Below are positions 15,482 to 24,345 of a stretch of 64,000 nucleotides of DNA, piece after piece. Source of the DNA: an uncultured Collinsella sp. (GTDB lineage Bacteria > Actinomycetota > Coriobacteriia > Coriobacteriales > Coriobacteriaceae); assembly GCA_902497025.1 (NCBI GenBank), contig CABVDJ010000002.1:62001-126000 (forward strand), written 5' to 3'. Under the pieces are notes generated by a model. It saw only the letters and a program-made list of their open reading frames with translations, ran no database searches and was not told the origin of the DNA. The position numbers and the translations under genes are program-made. The stretch's first letter is position 1. Each line of letters begins with the position of its first letter.

Positions 15482-16186
15482 CTATCGGGTTGCCTGGGCA
15501 AGTTTTGCTAGGCTGTGGCCCTGCTGATAGACATGGGTGAGGTGCTGCGTGCAAGCGCGGTAGGATTCGAACGTCAAAAGTGCTTGCCCGACATTCGTGT
15601 AGACCTTCCAAGGTCCAAAGACCTTGTAGTTCTCGCCATGCTGGACGATGAACTCGTGGACGTCGTCGTAGGGATATCCCAGGAAATAACCAATTTCGTG
15701 TGGGAACTCACAGGTGCAGCCGTCGCCGCAGTTGGCTTGATGGTCCAATGCGCATCGGGTTTGGCCGCACGCGCATTCTGCAGCGTTATTGCTTGCGAGC
15801 GTGATACGCGATGCCAGGTGCGCTAGGCATAATGGCAGATTGTCGGTGTCGTAGCCCTCCTTGGCGAGTGTCGTTTTGGCGCGCGGGTCAGCAAGGTAAG
15901 TGGTGAGGCTATTGGGCCGATATGCGTATACGAGCGCCCCGCAGGGGCGCCAGACCAAAACGCTCAGATGGATGCCGAACGGATTAAGCTCGTGATTGCA
16001 CCGGGCGATAACGTTGAGCAGGCGTACTCGGCGATCTGTGATTGGCGCGGTCGCGCTCGAACCATCCTGATGGGCGTAGACGCCGGGATAGGTAAAGAGC
16101 GATGCCGGTTTGATGCCCGCGAGCGTGGGGGAGCAGTTGCGCACGACTGCCGCCTGAAACGTTGGGATGTCTATGGTTCGAGTCAT
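15482..16186 (-). CDS. DUF3793 family protein
   Basis: A 234-residue protein from ATG 16186. The pattern CNHELNPFGIHLSVLVWRPCGALVYAYRP, and FPHEIGYFLGYPYDDVHEFI followed by NYKVFGPWKVY, are those of DUF3793, whose function is unknown. Cys- and His-rich stretches (CACGQTRCALDHQANCGDGCTCEF) suggest a possible metal site. It precedes the flavodoxin gene by 46 bp and is divergent to a FeoB-associated-type HMA protein. In this class such genes tend to accompany iron uptake, so a role in iron limitation is inferred from context. Confidence 0.8.
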   Translation of the reverse strand: MTRTIDIPTFQAAVVRNCSPTLAGIKPASLFTYPGVYAHQDGSSATAPITDRRVRLLNVIARCNHELNPFGIHLSVLVWRPCGALVYAYRPNSLTTYLADPRAKTTLAKEGYDTDNLPLCLAHLASRITLASNNAAECACGQTRCALDHQANCGDGCTCEFPHEIGYFLGYPYDDVHEFIVQHGENYKVFGPWKVYTNVGQALLTFESYRACTQHLTHVYQQGHSLAKLAQATR

Positions 16187-16203
16187 GGTGCCCTACTATC
16201 CTT

Positions 16204-16222
16204 TTGAGTTAGCCTAGGAAAA
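16204..16222. promoter_or_regulatory. candidate DtxR/IdeR-type iron box
   Basis: TTGAGTTAGCCTAGGAAAA matches the DtxR consensus at 13 of 19 positions, including the core GTTAGCCTA. A weaker relative (GTAAGCCAA core) lies at about 16235. Both are in the promoter region between the DUF3793-flavodoxin operon and the HMA gene. Confidence 0.45.
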
Positions 16223-16359
16223 CATATACCTGAAAGTAAGCCAAGGTCAACAAAAAAGTTTGAAGAGGGAAACTAATTGACTGAACCGACACGAGTTTGG
16301 AGTAAGATGGGAACACCCCATGGGGGTATAGGCATCAGTATTTGGAGAAAGGGGAGCGC

Positions 16360-16743
16360 ATGGAAGATTTGCTTAACCCCGCGAATGCCATCGTGCTTGC
16401 CGTGATTGTCGTTGGCATGTTCTTTGGCCTGCGTCGTATTGTCGCTTCGACACACGGAAAGAGCTGCTGCAGCGATGGCGCGAGCGGCAAGAAGGCCAAA
16501 AAGGTTGTTGTGGTGGATACCGATGCGTCGCACTATCCCTATAGCGATGAGCTGCTCATTGGCGGCATGAGTTGCGACGGCTGCGCTCAGAGCGTGGCCA
16601 ATGCCCTCAATGCGCTGGATGGTGTGTGGGCTACGGTAACGTACGCGGACCGCACAGCGCGCGTGCGCTCCAAGCGGCCGATTGATCGCGGTGTTCTTGA
16701 GTCGGCCGTGAGAGATGCGGGTTACTACGTCATGACGCTGTAG
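16360..16743 (+). CDS. FeoB-associated Cys-rich membrane segment fused to a heavy-metal-associated (HMA) domain
   Basis: A 127-residue protein from ATG 16360 with AAAGGGGAG upstream. Residues 1-35 form one membrane helix followed by GKSCCSDG, as in FeoB-associated Cys-rich proteins. Residues 62-127 form an HMA domain with the metal motif GGMSCDGCAQSV. It is probably a membrane-tethered metallochaperone facing the cytoplasm. Its divergent neighbours, DUF3793 and flavodoxin, and the iron-box-like sequence between them suggest metal-responsive control. No FeoB or P-type ATPase is in the window. Confidence 0.8.
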   Translation: MEDLLNPANAIVLAVIVVGMFFGLRRIVASTHGKSCCSDGASGKKAKKVVVVDTDASHYPYSDELLIGGMSCDGCAQSVANALNALDGVWATVTYADRTARVRSKRPIDRGVLESAVRDAGYYVMTL

Positions 16744-16769
16744 GCCTTGCCTTGGATGCGCATCCTTGT

Positions 16770-17195
16770 CTAGGCTCGTCCGCGTAGCTCAATGTCCTGG
16801 ATGGCGTCGAAGTCGATGGCGATGTCTTTGAGCTTGAGGAGCTTGAAGGCAGGGAGTACCTCATCGAGGATGCCGGTGCGGGAGCGATAACCGTACGTAT
16901 CGTAATAGGTGACGCGGACCAGGTCGCCACGTTTGAGGCCCTTGAGCTTATGCGAAAGCTCGAGGGCTTTCTCTTCCGTGAGCTCGCATTTTGGCTCGGC
17001 GGTGATCTCTTGTTTGCGCACGAGCTCGTAGTATCCCGTGAGGGCGGCAAAGGGCATAAACTGCGCGGCACGGCCGGCACGGACGGCGCCGTTAGCGGTG
17101 AGCTTGGGGTCGGCGGAGCGACGTCTTCCCTCGGGGTCCGCTAGACGTTCAAAAGGTGTCGGTGGCCGCATCGGCTGTTGTTGGGGCTTAGGCAC
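16770..17195 (-). CDS. YolD-like protein
   Basis: A 141-residue protein, GTG start at 17195 with AGGAGG upstream, overlapping the end of the Y-family polymerase gene by 8 bp. RAAQFMPFAALTGYYELVRKQE is the YolD-like core, and the tail holds a small beta domain (RGDLVRVTYYDTYGYRSRTGILDEV). YolD-like proteins are typically encoded with Y-family polymerases (UvrX/YqjW in Bacillus) and are thought to act with them in SOS mutagenesis. Confidence 0.85.
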   Translation of the reverse strand: MPKPQQQPMRPPTPFERLADPEGRRRSADPKLTANGAVRAGRAAQFMPFAALTGYYELVRKQEITAEPKCELTEEKALELSHKLKGLKRGDLVRVTYYDTYGYRSRTGILDEVLPAFKLLKLKDIAIDFDAIQDIELRGRA

Positions 17196-18693
17196 GGTGT
17201 CCTCCTACCTGATCGTTGCGTTCGCGTGCGGTGGCGCCGGCGGTAAAGCTTAATCCCTTGACGAGCGCGTTCTTGCCGTACTTGCCTTTCACGGCCAGGA
17301 CGGCGCGCGCCAGGTCGTGCTCGCGCTCATCGGCCTCGATATTGCTGAACAGATCGATGGTGGCAAATTCCTCGGGCATGAGGTTGCCAAAGCCCAGGTT
17401 GATGCGCTTGACCGGTCGTTTGGGATCGACAGTCTGTGCCCAAAGGTCGTCGAAATAGCCCATGATTTTCTTAAACGAATTAGTGCGTTCGGGCAGCTTT
17501 CGCGAGGCGTTAGAGTGCGCAAAAAGTGCGGCATAGCCACCACGCGGTTTGCCGCCATGCTCTCCCACAAAGATGCCATCGATTGCCTGCGCTTCGCGCA
17601 CCAGGCGACGCCGTTCATCATCGCGCTGGACGGGCTTGGGCGCACGGGGCGCGAGCTCGGGACCGGCGGTTGCGGTGGGTTCGATGCTCGACGTGCTCGA
17701 GCGCAGGTGTCCGCATCCGTCCACGTATTGCGCGGTACCGCTGGCATCGAGCCTACGGATGTCGGCGCGCTCGCTCGCGTAGCCCACAAAGAGCGAGATA
17801 CTGTCACACACCACGTGCTTATCGACCAAGTCCAGCACGGCACTGTCGACCATCTCGCGCAAGACGGTGTAGGCCTGCTCGTAGGCATAACCCTTCGAGA
17901 GCACCTGTCCTGTGGTAGTTGAAGTTGCTTGCGGGCGATAGGCTTGGATATCGGCGATGGTTGTCGGCTCGCGCCCAAAGGCGTGGTCGATGAGATATTC
18001 GGCATTGACGCCGAGCTCGTCGTAAAGCAGGTTTTCGTCGAGCGCGGCGACACCCATCAGATCGTAGATACCGTACTTTTCGAGGCGGGCTGCTACGCCG
18101 GGGCCGATGCCCCAGATATCGGTGATGGGACGATGGGGCCAGATCTCCTTGCGAAAGGTCTCGTCGTCGAGTATGCCGATGCGGCTGGGTACGTGCTTGG
18201 CAGTAATGTCGAGCGCTACCTTGGCCTGGAATAGGTTGGGGCCGATGCCGACCGTCGCCGTGATGCCGGTGCGCGCGAGGACCTCGTCGCGCAGCGTGCA
18301 GGCGAACCCTTCCGCATCGGTGTGATAGAGGTCCAGATAGGGCGTCACGTCGATAAAGCATTCGTCGATGGAGTAGACGTGCACGTCTTGTGGACTCACG
18401 TATTCCAGATAGATACCGTAGATTTGAGCCGACACCTCCATGTAGTGCTGCATGCGCGGTACGGCCTTGATGTAGTCGATGCCGTCGGGAATCTCGAACA
18501 GACGGCAACGGTTGCGTATCCCGAGGTCCTTCATGGCCTGCGTGATGGCGAGGCAGATGGTCGTGCGTCCGCGCGATTCGTCGGCAACGACCAGGCACGT
18601 AGTGAGTGGGTTGAGTCCGCGGTCGACGCACTCGACGCTGGCGTAAAACGTCTTAAGGTCGATGCAGATATAGGTGTGACGTTCGTGCCCCAC
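17188..18693 (-). CDS. Y-family DNA polymerase (UmuC/ImuB/UvrX-like)
   Basis: A 501-residue protein from GTG 18693, which has GGGAGG at 4-5 bases; ATG 18705 and ATG 18714 are in-frame alternatives without a ribosome site. YICIDLKTFYASVECVDRG carries the first catalytic Asp, and VYSIDECFIDVT has the Asp-Glu pair of the active site. ATVGIGPNLFQAKVALDI and WGIGPGVAARLEKYGIYDLMGVA (helix-hairpin-helix) follow, and the little-finger domain covers about residues 240-400. It performs translesion synthesis. It forms an operon with the YolD-like gene and has an SOS-box-like palindrome in its promoter. Confidence 0.92.
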   Translation of the reverse strand: MGHERHTYICIDLKTFYASVECVDRGLNPLTTCLVVADESRGRTTICLAITQAMKDLGIRNRCRLFEIPDGIDYIKAVPRMQHYMEVSAQIYGIYLEYVSPQDVHVYSIDECFIDVTPYLDLYHTDAEGFACTLRDEVLARTGITATVGIGPNLFQAKVALDITAKHVPSRIGILDDETFRKEIWPHRPITDIWGIGPGVAARLEKYGIYDLMGVAALDENLLYDELGVNAEYLIDHAFGREPTTIADIQAYRPQATSTTTGQVLSKGYAYEQAYTVLREMVDSAVLDLVDKHVVCDSISLFVGYASERADIRRLDASGTAQYVDGCGHLRSSTSSIEPTATAGPELAPRAPKPVQRDDERRRLVREAQAIDGIFVGEHGGKPRGGYAALFAHSNASRKLPERTNSFKKIMGYFDDLWAQTVDPKRPVKRINLGFGNLMPEEFATIDLFSNIEADEREHDLARAVLAVKGKYGKNALVKGLSFTAGATARERNDQVGGHRA

Positions 18694-18721
18694 GCGTCCT
18701 CCCATCAAACACATGTTCTTA

Positions 18722-18745
18722 TCGAATACCTGTTCGATAATACCC
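18722..18745 (-). promoter_or_regulatory. candidate LexA (SOS) box with -10 element
   Basis: On the minus strand TCGAACAGGTATTCGA (18737-18722) matches the Gram-positive/actinobacterial LexA box CGAAC-N4-GTTCG with one substitution. A -10-like TATTAT (18743-18738) is directly adjacent. It lies about 30 bp before the polymerase start. Confidence 0.6.
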
Positions 18746-18915
18746 GCTCATCCGGACATCGTCAAAACCTGTCCCTTTTTGCAGGGTATGGTCGTGCGGT
18801 TGCATCGGGTATTTAACGCAGCCCTAAAGAGCACGAAACAGCTCGGAAAAGCTCGCTTCGTAGCATGAGGCCAACGATTGATACCACCATAAAGCACGGA
18901 AGGGTTGTGGGGATA

Positions 18916-19440
18916 ATGGTCAACTATGGGTTTGGTATGCCGACGCGCTTGGTTGCGGATGGGGATGTGGCTCGCTGGTGCGGACGATTGGTTGCCCACT
19001 ATGGTGGCACCAAGGCACTGGTCGTGCTGGGAGGCGACAGGCGCACGCGTGATGAGCTCGTTTCGGCGGCGCTGGACTCGCTCGATCGAGCCCTGCTCGA
19101 GCGTGTGCTTTTCCGCTGCGGCTCGGTTGAGGGCGACGGGGGAGACGAGCTGATCGACGAGGCCGTGGCCCTGGCGACCGACGAAGGCGTGGACTTTGTC
19201 CTGGCGATCGGCGATGCCGATACTGCCGGCTTTGCGCGCGAACTCGCGCGTCGCATGGCGGCGCTCGATGCCGGCGAAGACGGTTTTGTCCCTTATGGAT
19301 GTATTGTCTCGGAGGGCAAGGTGCCTGCCGTCGTGGGCGCCGGCGAGGTTCCCGTTTTTGCCATCATCGCGCCCGAGCTGTTGGAGGGCATCGGGTCTCC
19401 TCTGCGTGAGTTACTCGGCAGCGTGTGCGCCGCGGCCTAA
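18916..19440 (+). CDS. short iron-containing alcohol dehydrogenase-like protein (N-terminal domain only)
   Basis: A 174-residue protein from ATG 18916. FGMPTRLVADGDVARWCGRLVAHYGGTKALVVLGGDRRTRDELV and VDFVLAIGDADTAGFARELA follow the Rossmann-like N-terminal domain of Fe-ADH/glycerol dehydrogenase proteins. Full enzymes have about 380 residues; the C-terminal helical domain with the metal-binding His residues is missing, and the typical GGGS loop reads IGDAD. It is therefore unlikely to be an active dehydrogenase. It could be a degenerate gene or a stand-alone nucleotide-binding protein. Confidence 0.55.
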   Translation: MVNYGFGMPTRLVADGDVARWCGRLVAHYGGTKALVVLGGDRRTRDELVSAALDSLDRALLERVLFRCGSVEGDGGDELIDEAVALATDEGVDFVLAIGDADTAGFARELARRMAALDAGEDGFVPYGCIVSEGKVPAVVGAGEVPVFAIIAPELLEGIGSPLRELLGSVCAAA

Positions 19441-19454
19441 TATGTGGCATAAAG

Positions 19455-19516
19455 GGGATAGGTTATTTTTGATTGGTAAAGCGTTTGACCTGCCAAAATA
19501 AACCTGTCCCTTTTTG
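19455..19516. repeat. long imperfect inverted repeat / terminator after the short Fe-ADH-like gene
   Basis: AAAGGGGATAGGTTATTTT pairs with AAAATAAACCTGTCCCTTT around a roughly 25-nt loop, ending in TTTTT. A half copy (AAAACCTGTCCCTTTTTG) occurs at about 18764-18781 upstream of the polymerase gene, so this is another intergenic repeat family. Confidence 0.65.
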
Positions 19517-19640
19517 GTCGGTCGCCGTTTGGGGGCGGATTGGCAACGCTCGCTGATTACGGTCTTGACCTGCGCTAGAATAGGGTCATCTGATTATCCG
19601 GGCGCATGGAGATATGCGCCCGTATGTTGAGGAGGACTTT

Positions 19641-21335
19641 ATGGCAACTGTTGCCGCACCTATCGATGCTACGTCGACTGCCGCTTGGAAGGCGCTCGAG
19701 GCTCATCAGGAGAAACTCGAGGCCGAAGGTATCGACCTCAAGGCCTGGTTCGCCGCCGATGCAGAGCGCGTGAACAAGCTGAGCTTTGACGCCGGTGACC
19801 TGCACTTCGACCTGTCCAAGAACCTGGTGACCGATGAGACCGTCAAGCTGCTGTGCGATCTTGCCCGCGAGGTGAAGCTCGAGGAGCGCCGCGACGCCAT
19901 GTTCTCCGGCGAGCATATCAACACCACCGAGGACCGCGCCGTCCTGCACACCGCGCTGCGCCGCCCGGCAACCGAGAAGGGCCAGCTCATCGTCGACGGC
20001 CAGGACGTCGTCGCCGACGTGCACGAGGTCCTCGACCGCATGTATGCCTTCGCCGAGCGCGTGCGCTCCGGTGAGTGGAAGGGCGTTACCGGCAAGAAGA
20101 TCGAGCACCTGGTGTCCATCGGCATCGGCGGCTCCGATCTGGGCCCGGTCATGGCTTACGAGGCCCTGCGTCCCTATGCCGACGCCGGTATCGACTGCCG
20201 CTATATCTCCAACATCGACCCCAACGACCAGGCCGAGAAGCTCAAGGGTTTGGATCCCGAGACCACGCTCGTAATCATCGTCTCCAAGACCTTCACCACG
20301 CTCGAGACCCTCACCAACGCTCGCGAGGTCAAGACCTGGATGCTCGAGCAGCTCAAGGCTCAGGGCGCCATCGACGGCTCCGATGAGCAGAACGCCGAGG
20401 CCGTGGCCAAGCACTTCGTCGCCGTTTCCACCGCACTCGAGAAGGTCGAGGCCTTCGGCATCGACCCCGCTAACGCTTTTGGTTTCTGGAACTGGGTCGG
20501 CGGCCGCTACTCCGTCGACTCCGCCGTGGGCCTGTCGCTGATCGTCGTGCTCGGCCCCGAGCGCTTCCAGCAGTTCCTTGAGGGCTTCCACGCCATCGAC
20601 GAGTATTTCTGCAACACGCCGCTCGAGAACAATGCCGTCGCGCTGATGGGCTTGTTCAACGTCTGGTACGTCAACTTCTTCGGTTCCAAGAGCCACGCCG
20701 TGCTGCCGTACTGCCAGTACCTGCATCGTTTCCCGGCCTACCTGCAGCAGCTCACCATGGAGTCCAACGGCAAACATGTCCGTTGGGACGGCAGCGCCGT
20801 GACCTCCGACACCGGTGAGATTTTCTGGGGCGAGCCCGGCACCAACGGTCAGCATGCCTTCTACCAGCTGCTGCACCAGGGCACCGTGGTGGTTCCGGCC
20901 GATTTCATCGCCTTCGCCAATACCGCCAACCCCGCGACCGATAGCGGTCAGGACGTGCACGAGCTGTTCCTGGGCAACTTCCTGGCCCAGACCAAGGCGC
21001 TTGCCTTTGGTAAGACGGCCGACGAGGTTCGTGCCGAGGGCACGCCCGAGCAGATCGTCCCGGCTCGTTGCTTTGAGGGCAACCGCCCGACGACCTCGAT
21101 CTTCGGCGACACGCTGACCCCGTTCGCACTCGGCGAGCTCATCGCCCTGTACGAGCACATCACGTTTGTCGAGGGCACGGTCTGGGGCATCGACTCCTAC
21201 GACCAGTGGGGCGTTGAGCTGGGCAAGCAGCTTGCCAAGCAGATCACCCCGGCCTTCCACGACGACGCCGCCAAGGCCGAGCAGGACGCTTCGACCCAGG
21301 CGCTCATCGAGTTCTACCGCGCTCACCGCAAGTAG
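19641..21335 (+). CDS. pgi: glucose-6-phosphate isomerase
   Basis: A 564-residue cytoplasmic glycolytic enzyme from ATG 19641 (GAGGAGG upstream). [30 protein letters not shown] and [22 protein letters not shown] are sugar-phosphate-isomerase signatures; the catalytic Glu and Lys regions [26 protein letters not shown] and [15 protein letters not shown] are intact. It interconverts glucose-6-phosphate and fructose-6-phosphate. The last 30 bp of the gene are repeated exactly at 24810-24841, which marks it as the target of an integrated element that leaves the gene intact. Confidence 0.97.
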   Translation: MATVAAPIDATSTAAWKALEAHQEKLEAEGIDLKAWFAADAERVNKLSFDAGDLHFDLSKNLVTDETVKLLCDLAREVKLEERRDAMFSGEHINTTEDRAVLHTALRRPATEKGQLIVDGQDVVADVHEVLDRMYAFAERVRSGEWKGVTGKKIEHLVSIGIGGSDLGPVMAYEALRPYADAGIDCRYISNIDPNDQAEKLKGLDPETTLVIIVSKTFTTLETLTNAREVKTWMLEQLKAQGAIDGSDEQNAEAVAKHFVAVSTALEKVEAFGIDPANAFGFWNWVGGRYSVDSAVGLSLIVVLGPERFQQFLEGFHAIDEYFCNTPLENNAVALMGLFNVWYVNFFGSKSHAVLPYCQYLHRFPAYLQQLTMESNGKHVRWDGSAVTSDTGEIFWGEPGTNGQHAFYQLLHQGTVVVPADFIAFANTANPATDSGQDVHELFLGNFLAQTKALAFGKTADEVRAEGTPEQIVPARCFEGNRPTTSIFGDTLTPFALGELIALYEHITFVEGTVWGIDSYDQWGVELGKQLAKQITPAFHDDAAKAEQDASTQALIEFYRAHRK

Positions 21336-21337
21336 TC
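21306..21337. repeat. attachment-site-like direct repeat, left copy (pgi 3' end)
   Basis: 32 bp spanning the last codons and stop of pgi are identical to 24810-24841. The core contains TTCTACCGCGCTCACCGC. Confidence 0.85.
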
Positions 21338-21367
21338 GCTGCTGTTAACGCATCGCGCCTTATAGTC

Positions 21368-21401
21368 AGGGGCCCGTATCCTATCGGATGCGGGCCCCTT
21401 T
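21368..21401 (+). terminator. terminator downstream of pgi (left copy)
   Basis: The stem AGGGGCCCGTATCC with GGATGCGGGCCCCTT and a 4-nt loop is followed by TTTGCTTT. It lies 33 bp after the pgi stop. Confidence 0.85.
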
Positions 21402-21476
21402 GCTTTGCCGTGGTCCCGGGGCGCACGGCCTTTGTGGAACATCGCCGGGGCGTCGCGCGCTGCGAGAACCCTGCGC

Positions 21477-22781
21477 CTAGATCTCGGCCTCCGCATGGCC
21501 TCGCTGCGCCTCGGGCAGCTCCCCGTAGAGCGGATGGTCTTCGAGCCTAAAGCGCTCGACCTGTTCGGGAGTGCGACCGCGTACAAAGAGCCACGAGCGA
21601 TCAATCGGCGTCGCCATGAGCGTGCTGGGCAGCGCGTCGGCGCGGTCGGAAAACACCCGGGCACTCTCGGGATCCTGGAACGCCAGCACCAGATGCGTGT
21701 CGCAGTTGCCCATGATGGAGCGTGCGCGTGCCTCGCCATAGAGCGCATCGAGCTGGTTGGTCGACTGCAGCAGCAGCGTTGCCCAGATGTTGCGGCTTCG
21801 GATAATCGAGAGCACGTTGTCGATCTGGGGGATCTGCAGATTTGCGAAGTCATCGAGCATAAAGCGCACGGGCACGGGCAGGCTGCCGTCGGGCTGCCTA
21901 TCGGCCTCACGAATGAGGCCCATAAACGCCTGCGAAATAAAGAGGCCGGTCAGCGGATCGAGATTGCGGTCAATATCGCTCACGGTTACAAACAGGGAGC
22001 AGGGGGTGTGTCCCATGGAAGCGAAGTCCACCTGATGGCACTCACGATAGAGCTGTGCCGCACCGTCGAATCCCAGACACATGACCTTTTCGGCAAGGAT
22101 GCCGACGATGCTCGCGTGCATGCGCTCGGCATTTTGCGTAATGGCGTAGCGCCGCCATAGCGAGAGGGCATAGCTTTGGGGGTCGGTCGTGATCAGGTCG
22201 TCAAACAATCGACCCGTGGCACCGTCCTGCAGGTGCTCGATCAGCTTGATGACCGAGCTGATCGTCTGCTCGTCGGCGGGTAGCTGTTCGGTGACGTAGG
22301 CGATAAGACACGACAGCAGGTTTGCTGCCGCATGATCCCAAAAAGGCTGGTTGTTGTCCTCGATGGGGCAGATGGCCTTTGCCACCGAGAGGATGTCCTG
22401 CTGGTTGGGCCTGCCGTCCGCCTTGCGGCGAATGTGCCTCAGGGGGTTGTAGCCGCAGCGCTCGATGCCGGGCGCAAGGGCCGGGACGGTGTTGAGGTCG
22501 GCGAAGTTGAGACATTGCACGCGGTAACCGTGGGCTGCCAGCACGGGTCCCACTTCGCGACAGAGCGTGCCTTTGGTGTCGAGCACGATGTAGCTTGCGT
22601 TCATTTGCAGCAGGTTGGGCTTGAGGACGTTTCGGGTCTTGCCGGCTCCCGAGGGGCCGATTGCAAGTGCATTGTTGTTGAGTCCCGTTTGGCGGGTGTC
22701 GCAGGAAAGCGTTCGATCCTTGGCGAGGATGGTGGACGATGCGGACTCAGACGCGGCGAGACGGCTGGCGAGGTTAGACAT
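21477..22781 (-). CDS. type IV secretion coupling protein (VirD4/TraG-like)
   Basis: A 434-residue protein. ATG 22781-22779 follows AAGGAGG and overlaps the ClpP gene end by 8 bp. Walker A is IGPSGAGKTRN (41-51). NASYIVLDTKGTLCREVG and NPLRHIR are TraG/VirD4 features, Walker B is FMLDDFANLQIP, and ATLLLQSTNQLDALYG is the conserved motif III. N-terminal membrane helices of full-length VirD4 are absent, so this is a soluble TraD/MobB-type ATPase. It would recruit DNA to a conjugation channel, yet no channel genes are in this element. Confidence 0.85.
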   Translation of the reverse strand: MSNLASRLAASESASSTILAKDRTLSCDTRQTGLNNNALAIGPSGAGKTRNVLKPNLLQMNASYIVLDTKGTLCREVGPVLAAHGYRVQCLNFADLNTVPALAPGIERCGYNPLRHIRRKADGRPNQQDILSVAKAICPIEDNNQPFWDHAAANLLSCLIAYVTEQLPADEQTISSVIKLIEHLQDGATGRLFDDLITTDPQSYALSLWRRYAITQNAERMHASIVGILAEKVMCLGFDGAAQLYRECHQVDFASMGHTPCSLFVTVSDIDRNLDPLTGLFISQAFMGLIREADRQPDGSLPVPVRFMLDDFANLQIPQIDNVLSIIRSRNIWATLLLQSTNQLDALYGEARARSIMGNCDTHLVLAFQDPESARVFSDRADALPSTLMATPIDRSWLFVRGRTPEQVERFRLEDHPLYGELPEAQRGHAEAEI

Positions 22782-23391
22782 GGGCGACCTCCTTGGTGGT
22801 CGAGAGGATTTCGTGGGCAAAGCCGAGCTCGACGGCGCGCTCGGCCGAAAGGTAGGTGTCTTTTGCAGTGAGGGACTGGATGCGCTTGGGCGTGAGGCCG
22901 CTGCGGTCCGAGAGGATTTGCGTGAGGGTCTTGCGGGTCTGCATGAGACGCCGGCTGGTTTCCTGCAGCGCAAGTGCCGAGCCGCCTGCCCCCTGGGGGA
23001 TCAGCGGGTCGTGAATCATGAGCTCTGCATGGGGCGCCATACGGCGATCGTCGCCACCCATAAAGATCACGGCGCCCATGGACGCGGCGAATTCCAGGCA
23101 GACAGTGCGGATGGGGCACGATGCGAGGCGCATGGCGTCATAGATCGCAAGACCCGATTGCACGCTTCCGCCGGCGCTGGCGACAAATATGGTGATGGGG
23201 CGGCTGGGGTCGGTGGCATCGAGCAGGCGGATTTGCTGGCATAGGTCGTGGGCCATCGGGGTTTCGATGTTTCCCATGACGGAGAGCTCGCGACGGGCGA
23301 GCATCTCATCGTAAATGCTGGTGAGCGTGATGCCTCGGGCGGATTCACGCATGGTGAGGGGGCTGATGATGGGGGAATGGTTGGTGTCCAT
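22774..23391 (-). CDS. ClpP-family serine protease on the mobile element
   Basis: A 205-residue protein. The triad is visible: Ser104 in FAASMGA, His127 in MIHDP and Asp178 in AKDTYLSAERAVELGFAHEI, with spacing like E. coli ClpP. FVASAGGSVQSGLAIYDAM is the oxyanion strand. It starts at ATG 23391 with AAGGAG upstream and overlaps the coupling-protein gene. It is separate from the housekeeping ClpP and is probably used for processing or turnover of an element-encoded protein. No Clp ATPase partner is present. Confidence 0.88.
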   Translation of the reverse strand: MDTNHSPIISPLTMRESARGITLTSIYDEMLARRELSVMGNIETPMAHDLCQQIRLLDATDPSRPITIFVASAGGSVQSGLAIYDAMRLASCPIRTVCLEFAASMGAVIFMGGDDRRMAPHAELMIHDPLIPQGAGGSALALQETSRRLMQTRKTLTQILSDRSGLTPKRIQSLTAKDTYLSAERAVELGFAHEILSTTKEVAHV

Positions 23392-23454
23392 GAGGACTCC
23401 TTTCTGTTGGTTGTGTTGTGGGATAGGATTGTTGCCCGCGGAGGGGCTGGCGAG

Positions 23455-24345
23455 CTACAGGGTTCGTCCGAGCCTGAGATCGAGCTCGGTTGTGGGGCAG
23501 GCTGCCTGTTCGTGCGGCTCGCAAGCGCCAAGGGCTCCAAAGCGATAGAGCGTTGCGGCGTGCGTGGTGTAGGCGAGCCGCAGCTGATGCTCGACAGGGG
23601 CACATCCGTCATTTTTGTAATGAGCCGCGTAGTACTGCGCGATGCTGGCGTTCATCTCGCTGCCATTGCGATGGCGCTCAAACTGGCGTCTGCAGGTCTC
23701 GATGATCTTTGCTACCGACTTGGGTGCCGTCGCGGGAACAAGGGCGAGATAGCCCTCAAATAGTTCGTTGATGCTCAGGAGGCACAGCAGGTCGATCAGC
23801 GTCCTTATGGCTGCTCCCTCGGCAGAAAAGTGCGCGGTCATGCGGTTATATCGGTTGCGGTCGACGATGGCCGCATGGGGTCTTGGAGTTTTCTGCCCCG
23901 TGGTCCCGGGCTTTTGCCGCGCCTGTGTATTGAGCTCGACGTTGCAGCGCTTGAGGCCGTCCAACGGAAGGAACAGTGCGGTGCGCAGGGTGTTCCGCTT
24001 GCTTTCGAGTTCATGACGCTCGTCGGGTTCCCATTCGAGCTTGAGTTTCGTGTCGAGTGCCGTAAGCATATGGGCTAGGCAGCCTACGGTAAGAACGTAC
24101 GAATCGTTGTCGCGTTTTGGGGCATAGGGGTCTGTTAGCTTGCGAATGTCGGGGTCGCCCATGATCTTTGTGCAGCGCTTCAGCAGTTGAGGGTGGTCGG
24201 CCAAGATCGTCGCGAGCGGTAGCGACGCGTAGTTCTTGATGGTCGCGGCGGCAAAGGCGGCGTCATATTCGTTTGCATATGCTCGCTCAATGCGGGCATC
24301 CAGAATGCTTTTCTTATCGCCGTCTTCAGCGTGGTGGTTTGTCAT
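23455..24345 (-). CDS. hypothetical protein of the mobile element
   Basis: A 296-residue soluble protein. ATG 24345 is chosen because GGAGAAG precedes it; the open frame continues upstream through His-rich low-complexity sequence that is unlikely to be coding. It is mostly helical and basic (RTLIDLLCLLSINELFEGYLAL, SVAKIIETCRRQFERH). No motif is recognised. It is the first gene of a three-gene minus-strand operon with ClpP and the coupling protein, so it may be a substrate or partner of either. Confidence 0.65.
   Translation of the reverse strand: MTNHHAEDGDKKSILDARIERAYANEYDAAFAAATIKNYASLPLATILADHPQLLKRCTKIMGDPDIRKLTDPYAPKRDNDSYVLTVGCLAHMLTALDTKLKLEWEPDERHELESKRNTLRTALFLPLDGLKRCNVELNTQARQKPGTTGQKTPRPHAAIVDRNRYNRMTAHFSAEGAAIRTLIDLLCLLSINELFEGYLALVPATAPKSVAKIIETCRRQFERHRNGSEMNASIAQYYAAHYKNDGCAPVEHQLRLAYTTHAATLYRFGALGACEPHEQAACPTTELDLRLGRTL

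Noticed and set aside
15540..15580. tRNA-like GGTTCGAAC-type stretch (GGATTCGAAC)
   Set aside because: It lies within the DUF3793 coding frame and no acceptor or anticodon arms can be formed around it.
19575..21326. 583-codon minus-strand frame opposite pgi
   Set aside because: High-GC antisense shadow of pgi; Leu/Gly/Val-rich with no family match, while the plus strand is a clear pgi.
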